Below the pieces are notes generated by a model. It ran no database searches. It was not told where the DNA came from and worked only from the letters and a program-made list of their open reading frames with translations. Positions 23,967 through 32,748 of a DNA stretch of 52,825 bases are shown here, one piece after another; within the stretch, counting starts at the first letter, position 1, and each line of letters opens with the position of its first letter. This DNA comes from Proteobacteria bacterium SG_bin6 (lineage in GTDB: Bacteria > Pseudomonadota > Alphaproteobacteria > Sphingomonadales > Sphingomonadaceae). The stretch is from assembly GCA_002083435.1 (NCBI GenBank), contig LWDJ01000034.1, positions 1 to 52,825 on the forward strand, in the 5' to 3' direction. Both the position numbers and the translations under genes were made by a program.

Positions 23967-24530
23967 ATGGGGCTGACCGCACTCGACATCATCGCGCTGG
24001 TGCTGATCATCGGCGCGGCCGTTCTGGGGGCGATGCGTGGCTTCGTCACCGAGGTCCTGTCACTGACCACTTGGCTGTTCATGGTGCTGGCGCTGCGCGT
24101 GTTGCAGGGGCCACTGACAGGGCTGCTCACGGGCACAATCGGCACCAACGCCGGCGCGGCGGTGCTTGCCTTCGTGCTGATCGCGGGGCTCACCTATCTG
24201 GGCGGGCGCTGGGTGGCGCGCGCGATTGGCGAGCGCACCCGGACCTCGATCCTGGGGCCGGTCGATCGCGCGCTCGGCTTCGGCTTTGGCGGGCTCAAGG
24301 GATTGATCTTCGCCAGTCTCTTGTTCCTGTTGATCACGCTGATCGTCGATACGATCAGTGGCGGCCCGTTGCGCCGGCCGAGCTGGATCACCAGTTCACG
24401 CACCTATCCGTTGCTGAAGGTAACGAGCGCCGGGGTTGCCGATTTCGTCGATCGGCGCCGGCGCGGCGAACCGGTGTTCGGCAATGAGGCAGCGCCCGGG
24501 AACGAGAATGATGAACGCCCCGCTCTATAA
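23967..24530 (+). CDS. CvpA family inner-membrane protein
   Basis: A 187-aa membrane protein of the CvpA/colicin V production family. Four hydrophobic segments lie at about residues 4-25, 30-50, 60-80 and 100-125. Family marks are GAMRGFVTEVLSLTTW and GFGFGGLKGLIFASL. The C-terminal tail is polar. GAGGGAAAG precedes the ATG at 23967, which is preferred over a TTG 18 bp earlier. The family has been tied to colicin V and to envelope stress; in alphaproteobacteria the role is unclear. It overlaps the next gene by 20 bp. Confidence 0.9.
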   Translation: MGLTALDIIALVLIIGAAVLGAMRGFVTEVLSLTTWLFMVLALRVLQGPLTGLLTGTIGTNAGAAVLAFVLIAGLTYLGGRWVARAIGERTRTSILGPVDRALGFGFGGLKGLIFASLLFLLITLIVDTISGGPLRRPSWITSSRTYPLLKVTSAGVADFVDRRRRGEPVFGNEAAPGNENDERPAL

Positions 24531-24942
24531 CCAAGAGATCCTCCGCCTCGCCGCGCGCGTACCGCCGGCGCGGCTGGCGGCGCCGATGGCGACGGTGGAG
24601 AAACGGTCGCCGATCTGTGGTAGCCGGGTTACGGTGGACGTGAGCGTCGATGCTGGGGGACGGCTGCGCGAGCTCGGGATGCTGGTGCGCGCCTGCGCGT
24701 TGGGCCAAGCATCGGCGGCGCTGTTCGCCGAGCACGCGGGCGGCAGAAGCGCCGCCGAACTCGCCGCGGCGCGGGACGCGCTCGCGGCCTGGCTCGCGGG
24801 CCAGGGCGAATTGCCCGACTGGCCAGGGATTGGGATTTTCGAGCCGGCGCTGCCGCACAGCGCGCGCCACGCCTCCATCCGGCTCGCGTTCGAGGCGGGG
24901 GCCGAGGCCGCCGCTGCCGCACGCCTTGCTGCCGCTGCATGA
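24511..24942 (+). CDS. Iron-sulfur cluster assembly scaffold-like protein (NifU/IscU N-terminal type)
   Basis: A 143-aa protein resembling the NifU_N/IscU scaffold fold. The start LYNQEILRLAARV and the cysteine-bearing turns SPICGSRV and VRACALGQASAALF are typical of the alphaproteobacterial scaffold-like group. The third scaffold Cys is not evident: the C-terminal segment has PHSARHASIRLAF where IscU has a Cys. It may therefore not be a classical scaffold. It starts 20 bp inside the cvpA-like gene and overlaps the antiporter gene by 4 bp. The start at 24511 is one of two adjacent ATGs. Confidence 0.8.
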   Translation: MNAPLYNQEILRLAARVPPARLAAPMATVEKRSPICGSRVTVDVSVDAGGRLRELGMLVRACALGQASAALFAEHAGGRSAAELAAARDALAAWLAGQGELPDWPGIGIFEPALPHSARHASIRLAFEAGAEAAAAARLAAAA

Positions 24943-26711
24943 ACGAGCATCTGCTCCGCGACGGCGTGACGCTGCTGGGCTTCGCGCTCGTCTTCGTCCT
25001 GCTGTTCCGCAAGCTGGGGCTCGGGGCGACGCTCGCCTTCCTGGTCGCGGGCGCGGTGGTGGGGCCGCAGGGGCTCGCGCTGGTCGGCGATGTCGAGGGC
25101 AAGCGCGGGGCGGCCGAGCTGGGGATCGTGCTGCTGCTGTTCCTGGTCGGGCTCGAACTTAACCCGTCGCGGCTGTGGCGGCTGCGCGAGGAGATTTTCG
25201 CGGTCGGGACACTGCAAGTCGTCGCCTGCGCCGCGGCGCTGACGGGGTTGGTCGCTTGGTATGGCGGCTTTTCGTGGGCGGCCGCGCTCGCGGTGGCGCT
25301 GCCGCTCGCCCTGTCCTCCACCGCGCAGGTGCTGCCGATGCTGCAATCGGCAGGGCGCCTGCGCACCCCGTTTGGCGAGCGCGCTTTCTCCATCCTGTTG
25401 TTCCAGGATCTGTCGATCGTGCCGCTGATCACGATCATCGCCGCGCTCAGCCGGGCGCCGGCCCCGCCCGGTGCTTCGCCGGGCTGGCTGCTCGCACTCT
25501 ACACGGTGCTGGCGGTGGCGGGGCTGGTACTCGCCGGGCGTTTCCTGCTGCGCCCCATGTTCCGCCTGATCGGCGATCTGGGCGAGCGCGAGATGTTCAT
25601 CTTCGCGGCGCTCTTCACCGTGATCGCCGCCGCCACGCTGATGGAGGCGCTGGGGCTGTCGACCGCGCTCGGCGCGTTCGTCGCCGGGGTGATGCTCGCC
25701 GACAGTCCGTATCGGCATGAGCTGGAGGCCGATGTTGACCCGTTTCGATCGATTCTGCTCGGGCTTTTCTTCCTGAGCGTCGGCATGATGCTCGATCTCG
25801 ACGCGATCGCCAGCCGGCCGCTGTTCGTGGGTGGCATGGCGCTGCTCTTGGTCGCGACCAAGGCGGGGGTGATCGCCGCGATCGGTTTCGCGTTCCGGAT
25901 GGAATGGCGCGCCGCGCTGAAGCTTGGTTTGCTCCTGAGCCAGGGAGGTGAGTTCGGCTTCGTGCTCTTCGCCCAGGCGCAGCAGGCGCTGCTGATCGCT
26001 CCCGCCGCCGGGAGCCTGTTCGGTGCGGTGGTGACGCTCTCGATGGCGACCACGCCTTTCCTGATGGCGTTCACCAAGCGGGTACTGAGCGCGCCGCCCA
26101 GGAAGACTGACGGGTTCGATGGGCCCCTTGCCGACGGCGCAAGCGCGCTGGTGATCGGCTATGGTCGCTTTGGGCAGACGGTCGCGCAAATGCTCATCGG
26201 CCAGGGGGTGCGCACCACTGTGATCGACCGCAACCCGGAGACGATCGAGGTGGCCGGCGATTTCGGGATGAAAGTGTATTTCGGCGACGGGCTGCGGCTC
26301 GATCTGCTGCGACAGGCGGGCGCGCACGAGGCACAATTGCTGGTGTTCTGCATTGATGGCGACCAGATCGACCGCGAGTTCCTGCAGTCGGTGAATCACG
26401 CCTTCCCGCAAGCGGCGCTGTTCGCGCGGGCTTATGATCGACGCAGCCTGATCAAGATGGCCGGCGCGCCGCTCGCCGGCACCGCGCGCGATGTGTTCGA
26501 ATCGGCGATCCACATGGCCCGGCAGGCGATGGAGCTGCTCCAGATCGACAGCGAACAGATCGCCCGGACCGAGGATGAATATCGCCGCCGCGACGCGATC
26601 CGGCTGAAGGCGCAGTCCGAAACCGGCGATCTACGCGCGGCGGTCGATCACATGTTCTCGCACCGCACGCTGGCTGAAGCAGTCGCCGCGCGTGCGGAGG
26701 AGGGGCGATGA
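24939..26711 (+). CDS. CPA2 family monovalent cation:proton antiporter with TrkA-N domain (Kef-type)
   Basis: A 590-aa integral membrane protein. About 12 hydrophobic segments fill residues 1-385 (Na+/H+ exchanger fold; FRKLGLGATLAFLVAGAVV, GLELNPSRLWRLR). A RCK/TrkA-N domain follows with the Rossmann motif VIGYGRFGQTVAQML and the ligand-site Asp in VIDRNPETI. This architecture is that of KefB/KefC, glutathione-gated potassium efflux. No KefF/G ancillary gene is adjacent, so gating and ion are inferred. It overlaps its neighbours by 4 bp on each side. Confidence 0.93.
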   Translation: MNEHLLRDGVTLLGFALVFVLLFRKLGLGATLAFLVAGAVVGPQGLALVGDVEGKRGAAELGIVLLLFLVGLELNPSRLWRLREEIFAVGTLQVVACAAALTGLVAWYGGFSWAAALAVALPLALSSTAQVLPMLQSAGRLRTPFGERAFSILLFQDLSIVPLITIIAALSRAPAPPGASPGWLLALYTVLAVAGLVLAGRFLLRPMFRLIGDLGEREMFIFAALFTVIAAATLMEALGLSTALGAFVAGVMLADSPYRHELEADVDPFRSILLGLFFLSVGMMLDLDAIASRPLFVGGMALLLVATKAGVIAAIGFAFRMEWRAALKLGLLLSQGGEFGFVLFAQAQQALLIAPAAGSLFGAVVTLSMATTPFLMAFTKRVLSAPPRKTDGFDGPLADGASALVIGYGRFGQTVAQMLIGQGVRTTVIDRNPETIEVAGDFGMKVYFGDGLRLDLLRQAGAHEAQLLVFCIDGDQIDREFLQSVNHAFPQAALFARAYDRRSLIKMAGAPLAGTARDVFESAIHMARQAMELLQIDSEQIARTEDEYRRRDAIRLKAQSETGDLRAAVDHMFSHRTLAEAVAARAEEGR

Positions 26712-27037
26712 TCCTGGTGCTCGCGGCGCTTTCGGGCGCGCTCGCCGTGGCGGCTGGAGCGTTTGGGGCGCATGGCGCGGAGGGGAAGGCCGCCGAGTGG
26801 CTTCGCATTGGCGGGCAATATCAGCTCGCGCACGCGCTCGCGGCGATACTCGCGGTGCAGCTGCGCGCGGGTGGGGCGGCGTGGTTGTTCGTCGCGGGCG
26901 GGGCGCTGTTCGCGGGGACGCTCTATCTGATGGCGCTGGGCCTGCCGCGCTGGCTGGGGGCGATCACCCCCATTGGGGGCGCGTTGATGATCGCGGGCTG
27001 GCTGTGGCTCGCGTGGAGCCAGCGGCGCGCGGGATAG
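26708..27037 (+). CDS. DUF423 family membrane protein
   Basis: A 109-aa small membrane protein of the DUF423 (YgdD/YwdK) family with four hydrophobic segments. The typical AAGAFGAHGAEG near the N-terminus and the central GGQYQLAHALAAIL are both present, and GLPRWLGAITPIGG precedes the last helix. The function is unknown. It overlaps the antiporter stop by 4 bp and is convergent with the DUF2256 gene, 3 bp away. Confidence 0.92.
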   Translation: MILVLAALSGALAVAAGAFGAHGAEGKAAEWLRIGGQYQLAHALAAILAVQLRAGGAAWLFVAGGALFAGTLYLMALGLPRWLGAITPIGGALMIAGWLWLAWSQRRAG

Positions 27038-27040
27038 CCG

Positions 27041-27184
27041 CTAACGTCCTGTTTTCCGGCACTTATCCGAGCAATAGACGACATTGTCCCAATCGCGCGC
27101 CCATTTCTTGCGCCACGCGAAGGGGCGCGCGCAGACCGGGCAGGTCTTGGTCGGCAGGTCGCGCTTATGGACGCCCTGGGGCAT
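27041..27184 (-). CDS. DUF2256 small zinc-ribbon protein
   Basis: A 47-aa protein with a DUF2256 pattern: CPVCARPFAWRKKW and WDNVVYCSDKCR carry two Cys pairs of the type that bind zinc. The function is unknown. It overlaps the 3' end of aroB by 20 bp, so it is probably translated from the aroK-aroB message. It can be overlooked because of its size. Confidence 0.85.
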   Translation of the reverse strand: MPQGVHKRDLPTKTCPVCARPFAWRKKWARDWDNVVYCSDKCRKTGR

Positions 27185-28292
27185 CGCCCGCCTCCCGCTC
27201 TTCATCGAGGAACGCGGCCACGTCGTCGAGCGCCACGTCGCGCGCGACGAAGGTCTGCCCGATCCCACGCGCGAGCAGGAAGGGGAGGGTGCCGCCGGCC
27301 ATTTTCTTGTCGTGGCGCATATGATCGACGAGGCGGGCGCCGGGCGCATCCACCCCCGCCTCGGCGAGCCCCGCGGGCAGTCCCAGCGCGCGCAGGTGCG
27401 CTGCCACGCGCGTCCCATCCCCGCCCGGGCACAGCCCGCGCCGCGCCGAGTAGCGAAAAGCCAGCGCCATCCCCGCCGCGACCGCCTCACCGTGAAGCAG
27501 CCGGTCCGAAAAGCCCGCTTCGGCCTCCAACGCATGACCAAAGGTGTGGCCAAGGTTGAGCAGCGCGCGCAGATCGCCCGTCTCGCGCTCATCGGCGGCG
27601 ACGATGCGGGCCTTGGCGCGGACCGAATGGGCGATGGCTTCCATCCGCGCCGCCGGGTCGCCTGCGAGCAGCGCGGCGCCGTTCGCCTCGCACCAGGCGA
27701 AGAAGTCGGGATCGTCGATCAGGCCGTATTTCACGACTTCGGCATAGCCCGCGCGCAGCTCCCGCAACGGGAGCGTGGCGAGCGTGTCGGGGTCGATCAG
27801 CACCAGGCTCGGCTGATGGAAAGCGCCAATCAGGTTCTTGCCGCCGCGCGCGTTGATCGCGGTCTTGCCGCCGACCGACGAATCGACCTGGGCCAGCAAG
27901 GTCGTCGGCAGCTGCACGAAGCGGCAGCCGCGCTTCAGGATCGCGCAAGCGAACCCGGCCAGATCGCCCACCACCCCGCCGCCAAGCGCGAGCACATGAT
28001 CGCCGCGCTCCACCCCGCGCGCGAGCAGCGCCTCGCACAGCGTCTCGAGCATCGCCCAGCTCTTGCTCGCCTCGCCCGAGGGGATGGCGACCGGGTCGAG
28101 CGCCACGCCGTGTTCGGCAAGCGCCGCGCCGAGCGTCGCGAGATGTGCCTCGACCGCCGCGTCATAAATCACCACCAGCCGCCCGCCGCGTGCGAGCGGC
28201 GCGAGCCGCTCGGCGCCCGCCGCCCCGATCAACCCGGGCGCGATCACCACGGGATAAGCGCGCGCGCCCAACTCCACCCTGATTTCGATCAC
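27165..28292 (-). CDS. aroB: 3-dehydroquinate synthase
   Basis: A 375-aa AroB that converts DAHP to 3-dehydroquinate (second step of the shikimate pathway) with NAD+ and a divalent metal. Recognisable parts are IPSGEASKSW, LALGGGVVGDLAGFAC, RFVQLPTTLLAQVDSSVGGKTAIN and LNLGHTFGHALEA (metal ligand His). It overlaps aroK by 4 bp and precedes DUF2256. The common fused or tandem aroK-aroB arrangement is conserved. Confidence 0.97.
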   Translation of the reverse strand: MIEIRVELGARAYPVVIAPGLIGAAGAERLAPLARGGRLVVIYDAAVEAHLATLGAALAEHGVALDPVAIPSGEASKSWAMLETLCEALLARGVERGDHVLALGGGVVGDLAGFACAILKRGCRFVQLPTTLLAQVDSSVGGKTAINARGGKNLIGAFHQPSLVLIDPDTLATLPLRELRAGYAEVVKYGLIDDPDFFAWCEANGAALLAGDPAARMEAIAHSVRAKARIVAADERETGDLRALLNLGHTFGHALEAEAGFSDRLLHGEAVAAGMALAFRYSARRGLCPGGDGTRVAAHLRALGLPAGLAEAGVDAPGARLVDHMRHDKKMAGGTLPFLLARGIGQTFVARDVALDDVAAFLDEEREAGDAPGRP

Positions 28293-28825
28293 GCCCCGAT
28301 CGCCTCCAAAATCGCCTTCACCGTCACCTCGTGCGGCGCGTGATGGCTCGGCACCCGGATCGGCGCCAGCGCGTAGAAGGGATTGCGCTGCTGGGCCAGC
28401 TCGCGCAGCACCTGGTGCGGATCGCGGTTACGGAGCAGCGGGCGGGTGTCGCGCCGGGTCACACGCTCGGCGAGCACCGCCGGGTTGGCATCGAGCCACA
28501 CCGCGAGCGCGCGATCGAGGATCAGCGCGCGCGTCTCCTCGTTCATGAAGGCGCCGCCGCCGGTCGCGATCACCTTGGGGGTGCCATCGATCAGCCGCGC
28601 GATCACCCGCCGCTCGCCATCGCGAAAATAGGGCTCGCCGAAGCGATCGAAGATTTCCGCGATCGTCATTCCCGCCGCTGTCTCGATCTCGGCATCGGCG
28701 TCGACAAAGGGCAGGCGCAGCCGCTGGGCAAGGCGCCGGCCGACCGTCGTCTTGCCCGCGCCCATCAACCCCACCAGCACGATCGGCTGGCCTTGCCAGT
28801 CTGCTTTTTGTTGATTTTGCAACAT
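28289..28825 (-). CDS. aroK: Shikimate kinase
   Basis: A 178-aa shikimate kinase making shikimate 3-phosphate. Walker A is GLMGAGKTT (from residue 19), the shikimate-binding part is VDADAEIETAAGMTIAEIF, and the ATP lid is TRRDTRPLLRN. GGGAFMNEETR is also typical. The ATG at 28825 is preferred; a TTG 39 bp upstream would add an unusual Cys-rich extension. The divergent small gene at 28909 lies on the other side of its promoter. Confidence 0.95.
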   Translation of the reverse strand: MLQNQQKADWQGQPIVLVGLMGAGKTTVGRRLAQRLRLPFVDADAEIETAAGMTIAEIFDRFGEPYFRDGERRVIARLIDGTPKVIATGGGAFMNEETRALILDRALAVWLDANPAVLAERVTRRDTRPLLRNRDPHQVLRELAQQRNPFYALAPIRVPSHHAPHEVTVKAILEAIGA

Positions 28826-28908
28826 GTGGGCACAGGCTATACAGCGCGCCCACGCCTCGGGCAAAAGGCGCGTGGCGGGGATAGTCGAGCAGGGGCGTGA
28901 GGGTAGAG

Positions 28909-29040
28909 ATGCGGTTGGTGATCGTTGCGCTGGTGGTGCTCGTGGTGCTGGGCGGCGGGATGGCGGCGCTCGGCGGTTTGGCGCGCGAAAAGCCGTTGCA
29001 GTCGGTGGAAAAGGTCGTCCCGCTTGCGAATCTCAGCTAA
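28909..29040 (+). CDS. Small membrane peptide (43 aa), unknown
   Basis: A 43-aa reading frame. A single hydrophobic segment covers residues 2-24 (LVIVALVVLVVLGGGMAALG) and is followed by a polar tail (AREKPLQSVEKVVPLANLS). TAGAG-like purines precede the ATG. It ends inside the next gene: its TAA lies 17 bp past the TTG start of the large exported protein. It looks like a real small membrane gene and is probably co-transcribed with that protein and xerD. No function can be assigned. Confidence 0.6.
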   Translation: MRLVIVALVVLVVLGGGMAALGGLAREKPLQSVEKVVPLANLS

Positions 29041-30814
29041 GCGCAAGGCCCTGCTGCTGCTGGTCGCGGGGGCGAGCGTGCTCCCGGCGCTGGCGCAGGA
29101 GCGGCCCGAATCGATCCTGCCGCCGGGCTTCAACGAGCAGACCCCGGCGCCGACCCCGACGCCCTCGGCGCCGGTCGCGTCGACGCCCGCGCCCGCGCAG
29201 CCGAGCGCGCCGCTGCCGGGCACGCCCGTGCCCGACGATCTGGGGCTCGACAATCTGCTGTCGAACGATCCGGCGGCGACCGCCGAGGCCGATCCGGCGG
29301 CGATGCAGGCCTATGAACTGCCGGTCTATGCCCGCCGTTCGCTCGCGCGGGTGGGGGTGGTCGGCACCGACCAGGGCGGGCTCGCCCCGGGTGCCTTTGG
29401 TCGCAGCGATGGCCGTTTCCTCCAGATGCTGATGGCACGGCTCGACGCGCCGTTGCCCTCGCGCTGGCTGTCGATCGCGCTGCGCCGCGCGCTCGCCTCG
29501 CAGGTCGATACCCCGGCGCAGGTGAACGGTGCCGATTTCGCCGCCGAGCGCGCCTGGCTGCTGGTGCGGATGGGTGAGCCGCACGTCGCCCGCGCGCTGA
29601 TCGAGGCGGTCGATACCGATAACTACACGCCCAAGCTTTATGAGGCGGCGCTGCAGACCGCGCTCGCCGCCGGCGATCCGGGGCTGGTCTGCCCGGTGAT
29701 CGGCCAGGCGCAGCGCCAATCGGGCGACCGCGCCTGGGTGCTGCTCGACGCGGTGTGCGCCGGGCTTTCGGGCATCGCGGGGCAGGGTGGACCGCAGCTG
29801 GAGGCGGCGCGCAAGCGGCGGGTGGCGAGCGGGGTCGATCTGCTGCTCGCCGACAAGGCGGTGGGCCTCACCAACAAGCGTCGCGCGGTGACGATCGAGT
29901 GGGACAGCGTCGGCGAGCTGACCGCGTGGCGCTATGGCATGGCGATGGCGACCGGGGTCGATGTACCCGCGCCTTTGCTCGCCACTGCGGCGCCGCGCGT
30001 GAAATTCTGGCGCGCGATGGCGCCGGCGCTGAGCCCGGTCGCGCGCCGCCCCTCGGCCGAGCTCGCCGCCGCGCAAGGCGTGCTGTCGAGCGCAGCCTTG
30101 GTCGACCTCTATGGCGCGATCGACCAGAGCGAAGACCCATCGAGCCCTGACGCGGCCGCCGCGCGCGACCTTACCGCCGCGTTCAGCGCCGCCGCGCGCG
30201 GGGATCGGGTCGCGGCGCTGCGTCGGCTGTGGGAGGCACCCGAAGGCCCGCGCGCACGCTATGCCCGGCTAGTGCTTACCGCCCGCGCCGCCGCGCTGTT
30301 GCCGCCCGCCGCCGACGAGGCGACCGAGCGCGCGATTGCTTCGATGCTCAGCGCCGGTTACGATCAGGCGGCGCTGCGCTGGCGCGGGGTGGTCACGCGG
30401 GGGAGCGACGGCTGGGCGATGCTTGCGCTCGCCAATACCGGCTTTGGCGCGCGCTACAGCCGGGGCGAGGTGCGTAGCTATGGCGGCGGTCAGGGAGACA
30501 CTACGCTCAAGCGCCAGCTGTTCTTCGCCGCGCTCGCGGGGCTCGACCGGATCGATGCCGCGACCGCGCAGTCGCTTGGCGGCGATCTGGGGGTCGACAT
30601 CGCGCTCGACAATCCGTGGACGCGCGCGATCGACCAGGCGGCGCAGGCGGGCGCGCCGGGCACCGTGCTGCTGCTCGCGGGCGTGGGGATGCAGACGGCC
30701 AATTGGCACGGCGTCCCACCCGCCTATTTCTACCGCATCATCGCCGCGATGCACCGCGTCGGGCTCGATGCCGAGGCGCGGATGATGGCGATCGAGGCGC
30801 TGACCCGGCTTTGA
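29024..30814 (+). CDS. Large exported protein with Pro/Thr/Ala-rich N-terminal linker, unknown
   Basis: A 596-aa protein starting with TTG (signal peptide ISAKRKALLLLVAGASVLPA then ALAQ). Next comes a low-complexity Pro/Thr/Ala linker at about residues 35-75. The rest is Ala/Leu/Arg-rich and helical, reminiscent of helical repeat (TPR/HEAT-like) arrays, but no defined repeat was traced. The start is supported because the signal peptide begins immediately after it. Its stop overlaps the TTG start of xerD by 3 to 4 bp. The function is unknown; coupling to xerD is conserved-looking but unexplained. Confidence 0.75.
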   Translation: MRISAKRKALLLLVAGASVLPALAQERPESILPPGFNEQTPAPTPTPSAPVASTPAPAQPSAPLPGTPVPDDLGLDNLLSNDPAATAEADPAAMQAYELPVYARRSLARVGVVGTDQGGLAPGAFGRSDGRFLQMLMARLDAPLPSRWLSIALRRALASQVDTPAQVNGADFAAERAWLLVRMGEPHVARALIEAVDTDNYTPKLYEAALQTALAAGDPGLVCPVIGQAQRQSGDRAWVLLDAVCAGLSGIAGQGGPQLEAARKRRVASGVDLLLADKAVGLTNKRRAVTIEWDSVGELTAWRYGMAMATGVDVPAPLLATAAPRVKFWRAMAPALSPVARRPSAELAAAQGVLSSAALVDLYGAIDQSEDPSSPDAAAARDLTAAFSAAARGDRVAALRRLWEAPEGPRARYARLVLTARAAALLPPAADEATERAIASMLSAGYDQAALRWRGVVTRGSDGWAMLALANTGFGARYSRGEVRSYGGGQGDTTLKRQLFFAALAGLDRIDAATAQSLGGDLGVDIALDNPWTRAIDQAAQAGAPGTVLLLAGVGMQTANWHGVPPAYFYRIIAAMHRVGLDAEARMMAIEALTRL

Positions 30815-31704
30815 GCGACGGGTGGACCGACGCGGGGCTGATTGACCGCTTCCTGGAGATGCTGAGCGCCGAGCGCGGCGCCGCGGCGAACACCATCGCC
30901 GCCTATCGCAGCGATTTGTGCCTGGCATCGGACGCGCTCGACGGCGCGCTGGCGGCGGCCGACGCGGCGGCGCTCCAGCGGCTGGCGGACGGGTGGGCGG
31001 CACTGTCCCGCGCGACCGTCGCGCGCAAGGCGGCGGCGCTGCGCCGCTTCTTCGCCTTCCTGCACGAGGAGGGGCACCGCGCCGATGATCCAAGCGAGGC
31101 GCTGCCCCGCCCGGGCACCGCGCGGCCGTTGCCCAAGACGCTGTCGGTCGCCGATGTCGACAGGCTGTTCGCCGCCGTCGCCGATCGGCTCGCCAAGCCC
31201 CAGCCGGCGCCCCGCGATCTGCGGCTCGCGGCGCTGGTGGAGCTGCTCTACGGCTCCGGCCTGCGCGCGAGCGAGCTGGTGTCGCTGCCGCGCGCGAGCA
31301 TCGCCGCCGATCGCCCCTTCCTGATCCTGAAGGGCAAGGGCGGGCGCGAGCGGCTGGTGCCGATCTCCGACCGGGCGCGCGCGGCGGTGAGCGCGTGGCG
31401 CGCGGTCGCGCCACCCGGCGCCTGGCTGTTCCCCAGCGGCAAGGCGCATCTGACGCGGATCAGGCTCTATCAACTGCTCAAGGGGCTCGCGGTCGAGGCT
31501 GGGCTACCGCCCGACCGGATCAGCCCGCACGTGCTGCGCCACGCCTTCGCGACGCATCTGCTCGCCGGCGGCGCCGATCTGCGCGCGCTGCAGCTGATGT
31601 TGGGCCATGCCGATATCGCGACCACCGAAATCTACACCCATGTCGATAGCAGCCGGTTGATCGAGCTGGTCAACCAGCGCCATCCGCTCGCCGAGTTGCG
31701 TTGA
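30811..31704 (+). CDS. xerD: Site-specific tyrosine recombinase XerD
   Basis: A 297-aa tyrosine recombinase resolving chromosome dimers at dif. The full catalytic set is visible: Arg152 (YGSGLRASELVSL), Lys in LKGKGGRERLVP, His240 and Arg243 (HVLRHAFATHLLAGG), His266 (LMLGHADIATTEIYTH) and nucleophile Tyr275. A SAM-like N-terminal domain precedes it. The TTG start overlaps the upstream stop. XerD rather than XerC is inferred from its place beside accA and the length. It is a chromosomal enzyme, not a mobile-element integrase. Confidence 0.92.
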   Translation: MSDGWTDAGLIDRFLEMLSAERGAAANTIAAYRSDLCLASDALDGALAAADAAALQRLADGWAALSRATVARKAAALRRFFAFLHEEGHRADDPSEALPRPGTARPLPKTLSVADVDRLFAAVADRLAKPQPAPRDLRLAALVELLYGSGLRASELVSLPRASIAADRPFLILKGKGGRERLVPISDRARAAVSAWRAVAPPGAWLFPSGKAHLTRIRLYQLLKGLAVEAGLPPDRISPHVLRHAFATHLLAGGADLRALQLMLGHADIATTEIYTHVDSSRLIELVNQRHPLAELR

Positions 31705-31739
31705 CGCGTGGCGATGCGGCGCCTAACCGAGGCGCCCTG

Positions 31740-32687
31740 ATGGCCAGCTTCCTCGATTTCGAAAAACCCGTCGCCGAACTCACCGCGCGCATCGCCGAAC
31801 TGCGCACGACCGCCGATCACGGCGCGATCGACATCGCCGCTGAAATCGCGCGGATCGAGGCCAAGGCCGATCGCTTGCTGCGCGAGACTTACGCGAAACT
31901 GACGCCGTGGCAGAAAACGCAAGTCGCGCGCCATCCCGATCGTCCGCATTTCAAGCATTATGCAGCGGGGTTGTTCGACGAGTTCATGCCGCTCGCCGGT
32001 GACCGCGCCTTCGCCGATGATCAGGCGATCCTGGGCGGCTTCGCCCGGCTCGGCGGGCGCCGGGTGGTGGTGATCGGGCATGAGAAGGGCGACGATACCG
32101 CCAGCCGGCTGCGCCACAATTTCGGGATGGGCAAGCCCGAAGGCTATCGCAAGGCGATTCGGCTGATGCGCCTGGCCGATCGCTTCGGCCTGCCGGTGGT
32201 GACCCTGGTCGACACCTCGGGCGCCTTTCCCGGCGTCCAGGCGGAGGAGCGCGGCCAGGCCGAGGCAATCGCGCGCGCGACCGAGCAATGTCTTGCGCTG
32301 AAGGTGCCGATGGTGGCCGCGATCGTGGGCGAGGGCGGCTCGGGTGGCGCGATCGCGCTCGCCGCCGCCAATCGCGTGCTGATGTTCGAGCACGCCGTCT
32401 ATTCGGTGATCAGCCCGGAAGGCTGCGCCTCGATCCTGTGGCGCACCGCCGAACGCGCGCCCGACGCGGCCGAAGCGATGCGGGTGACCGCGCAGGATTT
32501 GAAAGCACTTGGCGTGATCGACGCGATCGTGCCCGAACCGCTCGGCGGCGCGCAGCGCGACCCGACGGCGGCGATCGCCGGCCTGCGCGCGGCGATCACC
32601 GGCGCGCTCGATGGCCTGGCGGGTCTCGGCCCCGAAGCACTGTGCCGCGATCGGCGTGCCAAGTTTCTGGCGATGGGCCGGCTTTAG
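31740..32687 (+). CDS. accA: Acetyl-CoA carboxylase carboxyltransferase subunit alpha
   Basis: A 315-aa AccA subunit which, with AccD, transfers CO2 from biotin to acetyl-CoA at the first step of fatty acid synthesis. Typical segments are FKHYAAGLFDEF, GHEKGDDTASRLRHNFGM, TLVDTSGAFPGVQAEERGQ and GEGGSGGAIALAAANRV. The ATG at 31740 matches the family start (MASFLDFEKP). It follows xerD by 35 bp. A bidirectional hairpin terminator separates it from the convergent pilin gene. Confidence 0.97.
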   Translation: MASFLDFEKPVAELTARIAELRTTADHGAIDIAAEIARIEAKADRLLRETYAKLTPWQKTQVARHPDRPHFKHYAAGLFDEFMPLAGDRAFADDQAILGGFARLGGRRVVVIGHEKGDDTASRLRHNFGMGKPEGYRKAIRLMRLADRFGLPVVTLVDTSGAFPGVQAEERGQAEAIARATEQCLALKVPMVAAIVGEGGSGGAIALAAANRVLMFEHAVYSVISPEGCASILWRTAERAPDAAEAMRVTAQDLKALGVIDAIVPEPLGGAQRDPTAAIAGLRAAITGALDGLAGLGPEALCRDRRAKFLAMGRL

Positions 32688-32697
32688 CCAATAAAAA

Positions 32698-32727
32698 GGC
32701 GGCGAGCCGAAGCCCGCCGCCCGTTTT
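32698..32727. terminator. Bidirectional Rho-independent terminator
   Basis: GGCGGCG (32698-32704) pairs with CGCCGCC (32715-32721) around a 10-nt loop. On the plus strand CGTTTT follows, and on the minus strand an AAAAA run precedes, giving T-runs in both directions. It lies between the ends of accA and the convergent Flp pilin gene and can serve both. Confidence 0.75.
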
Positions 32728-32748
32728 CGTCTGGGAGGACGAAAGAAC

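Noticed and set aside
24525..26513. Long antisense frame across the antiporter gene
   Set aside because: It is a GC-rich shadow with Gln/Arg/His-rich low complexity and no domain; the antiporter frame is clearly the gene.
30811..31704. Integrase of a mobile element
   Set aside because: The tyrosine recombinase fits chromosomal XerD and is followed by accA; no phage or island genes or att repeats are near.
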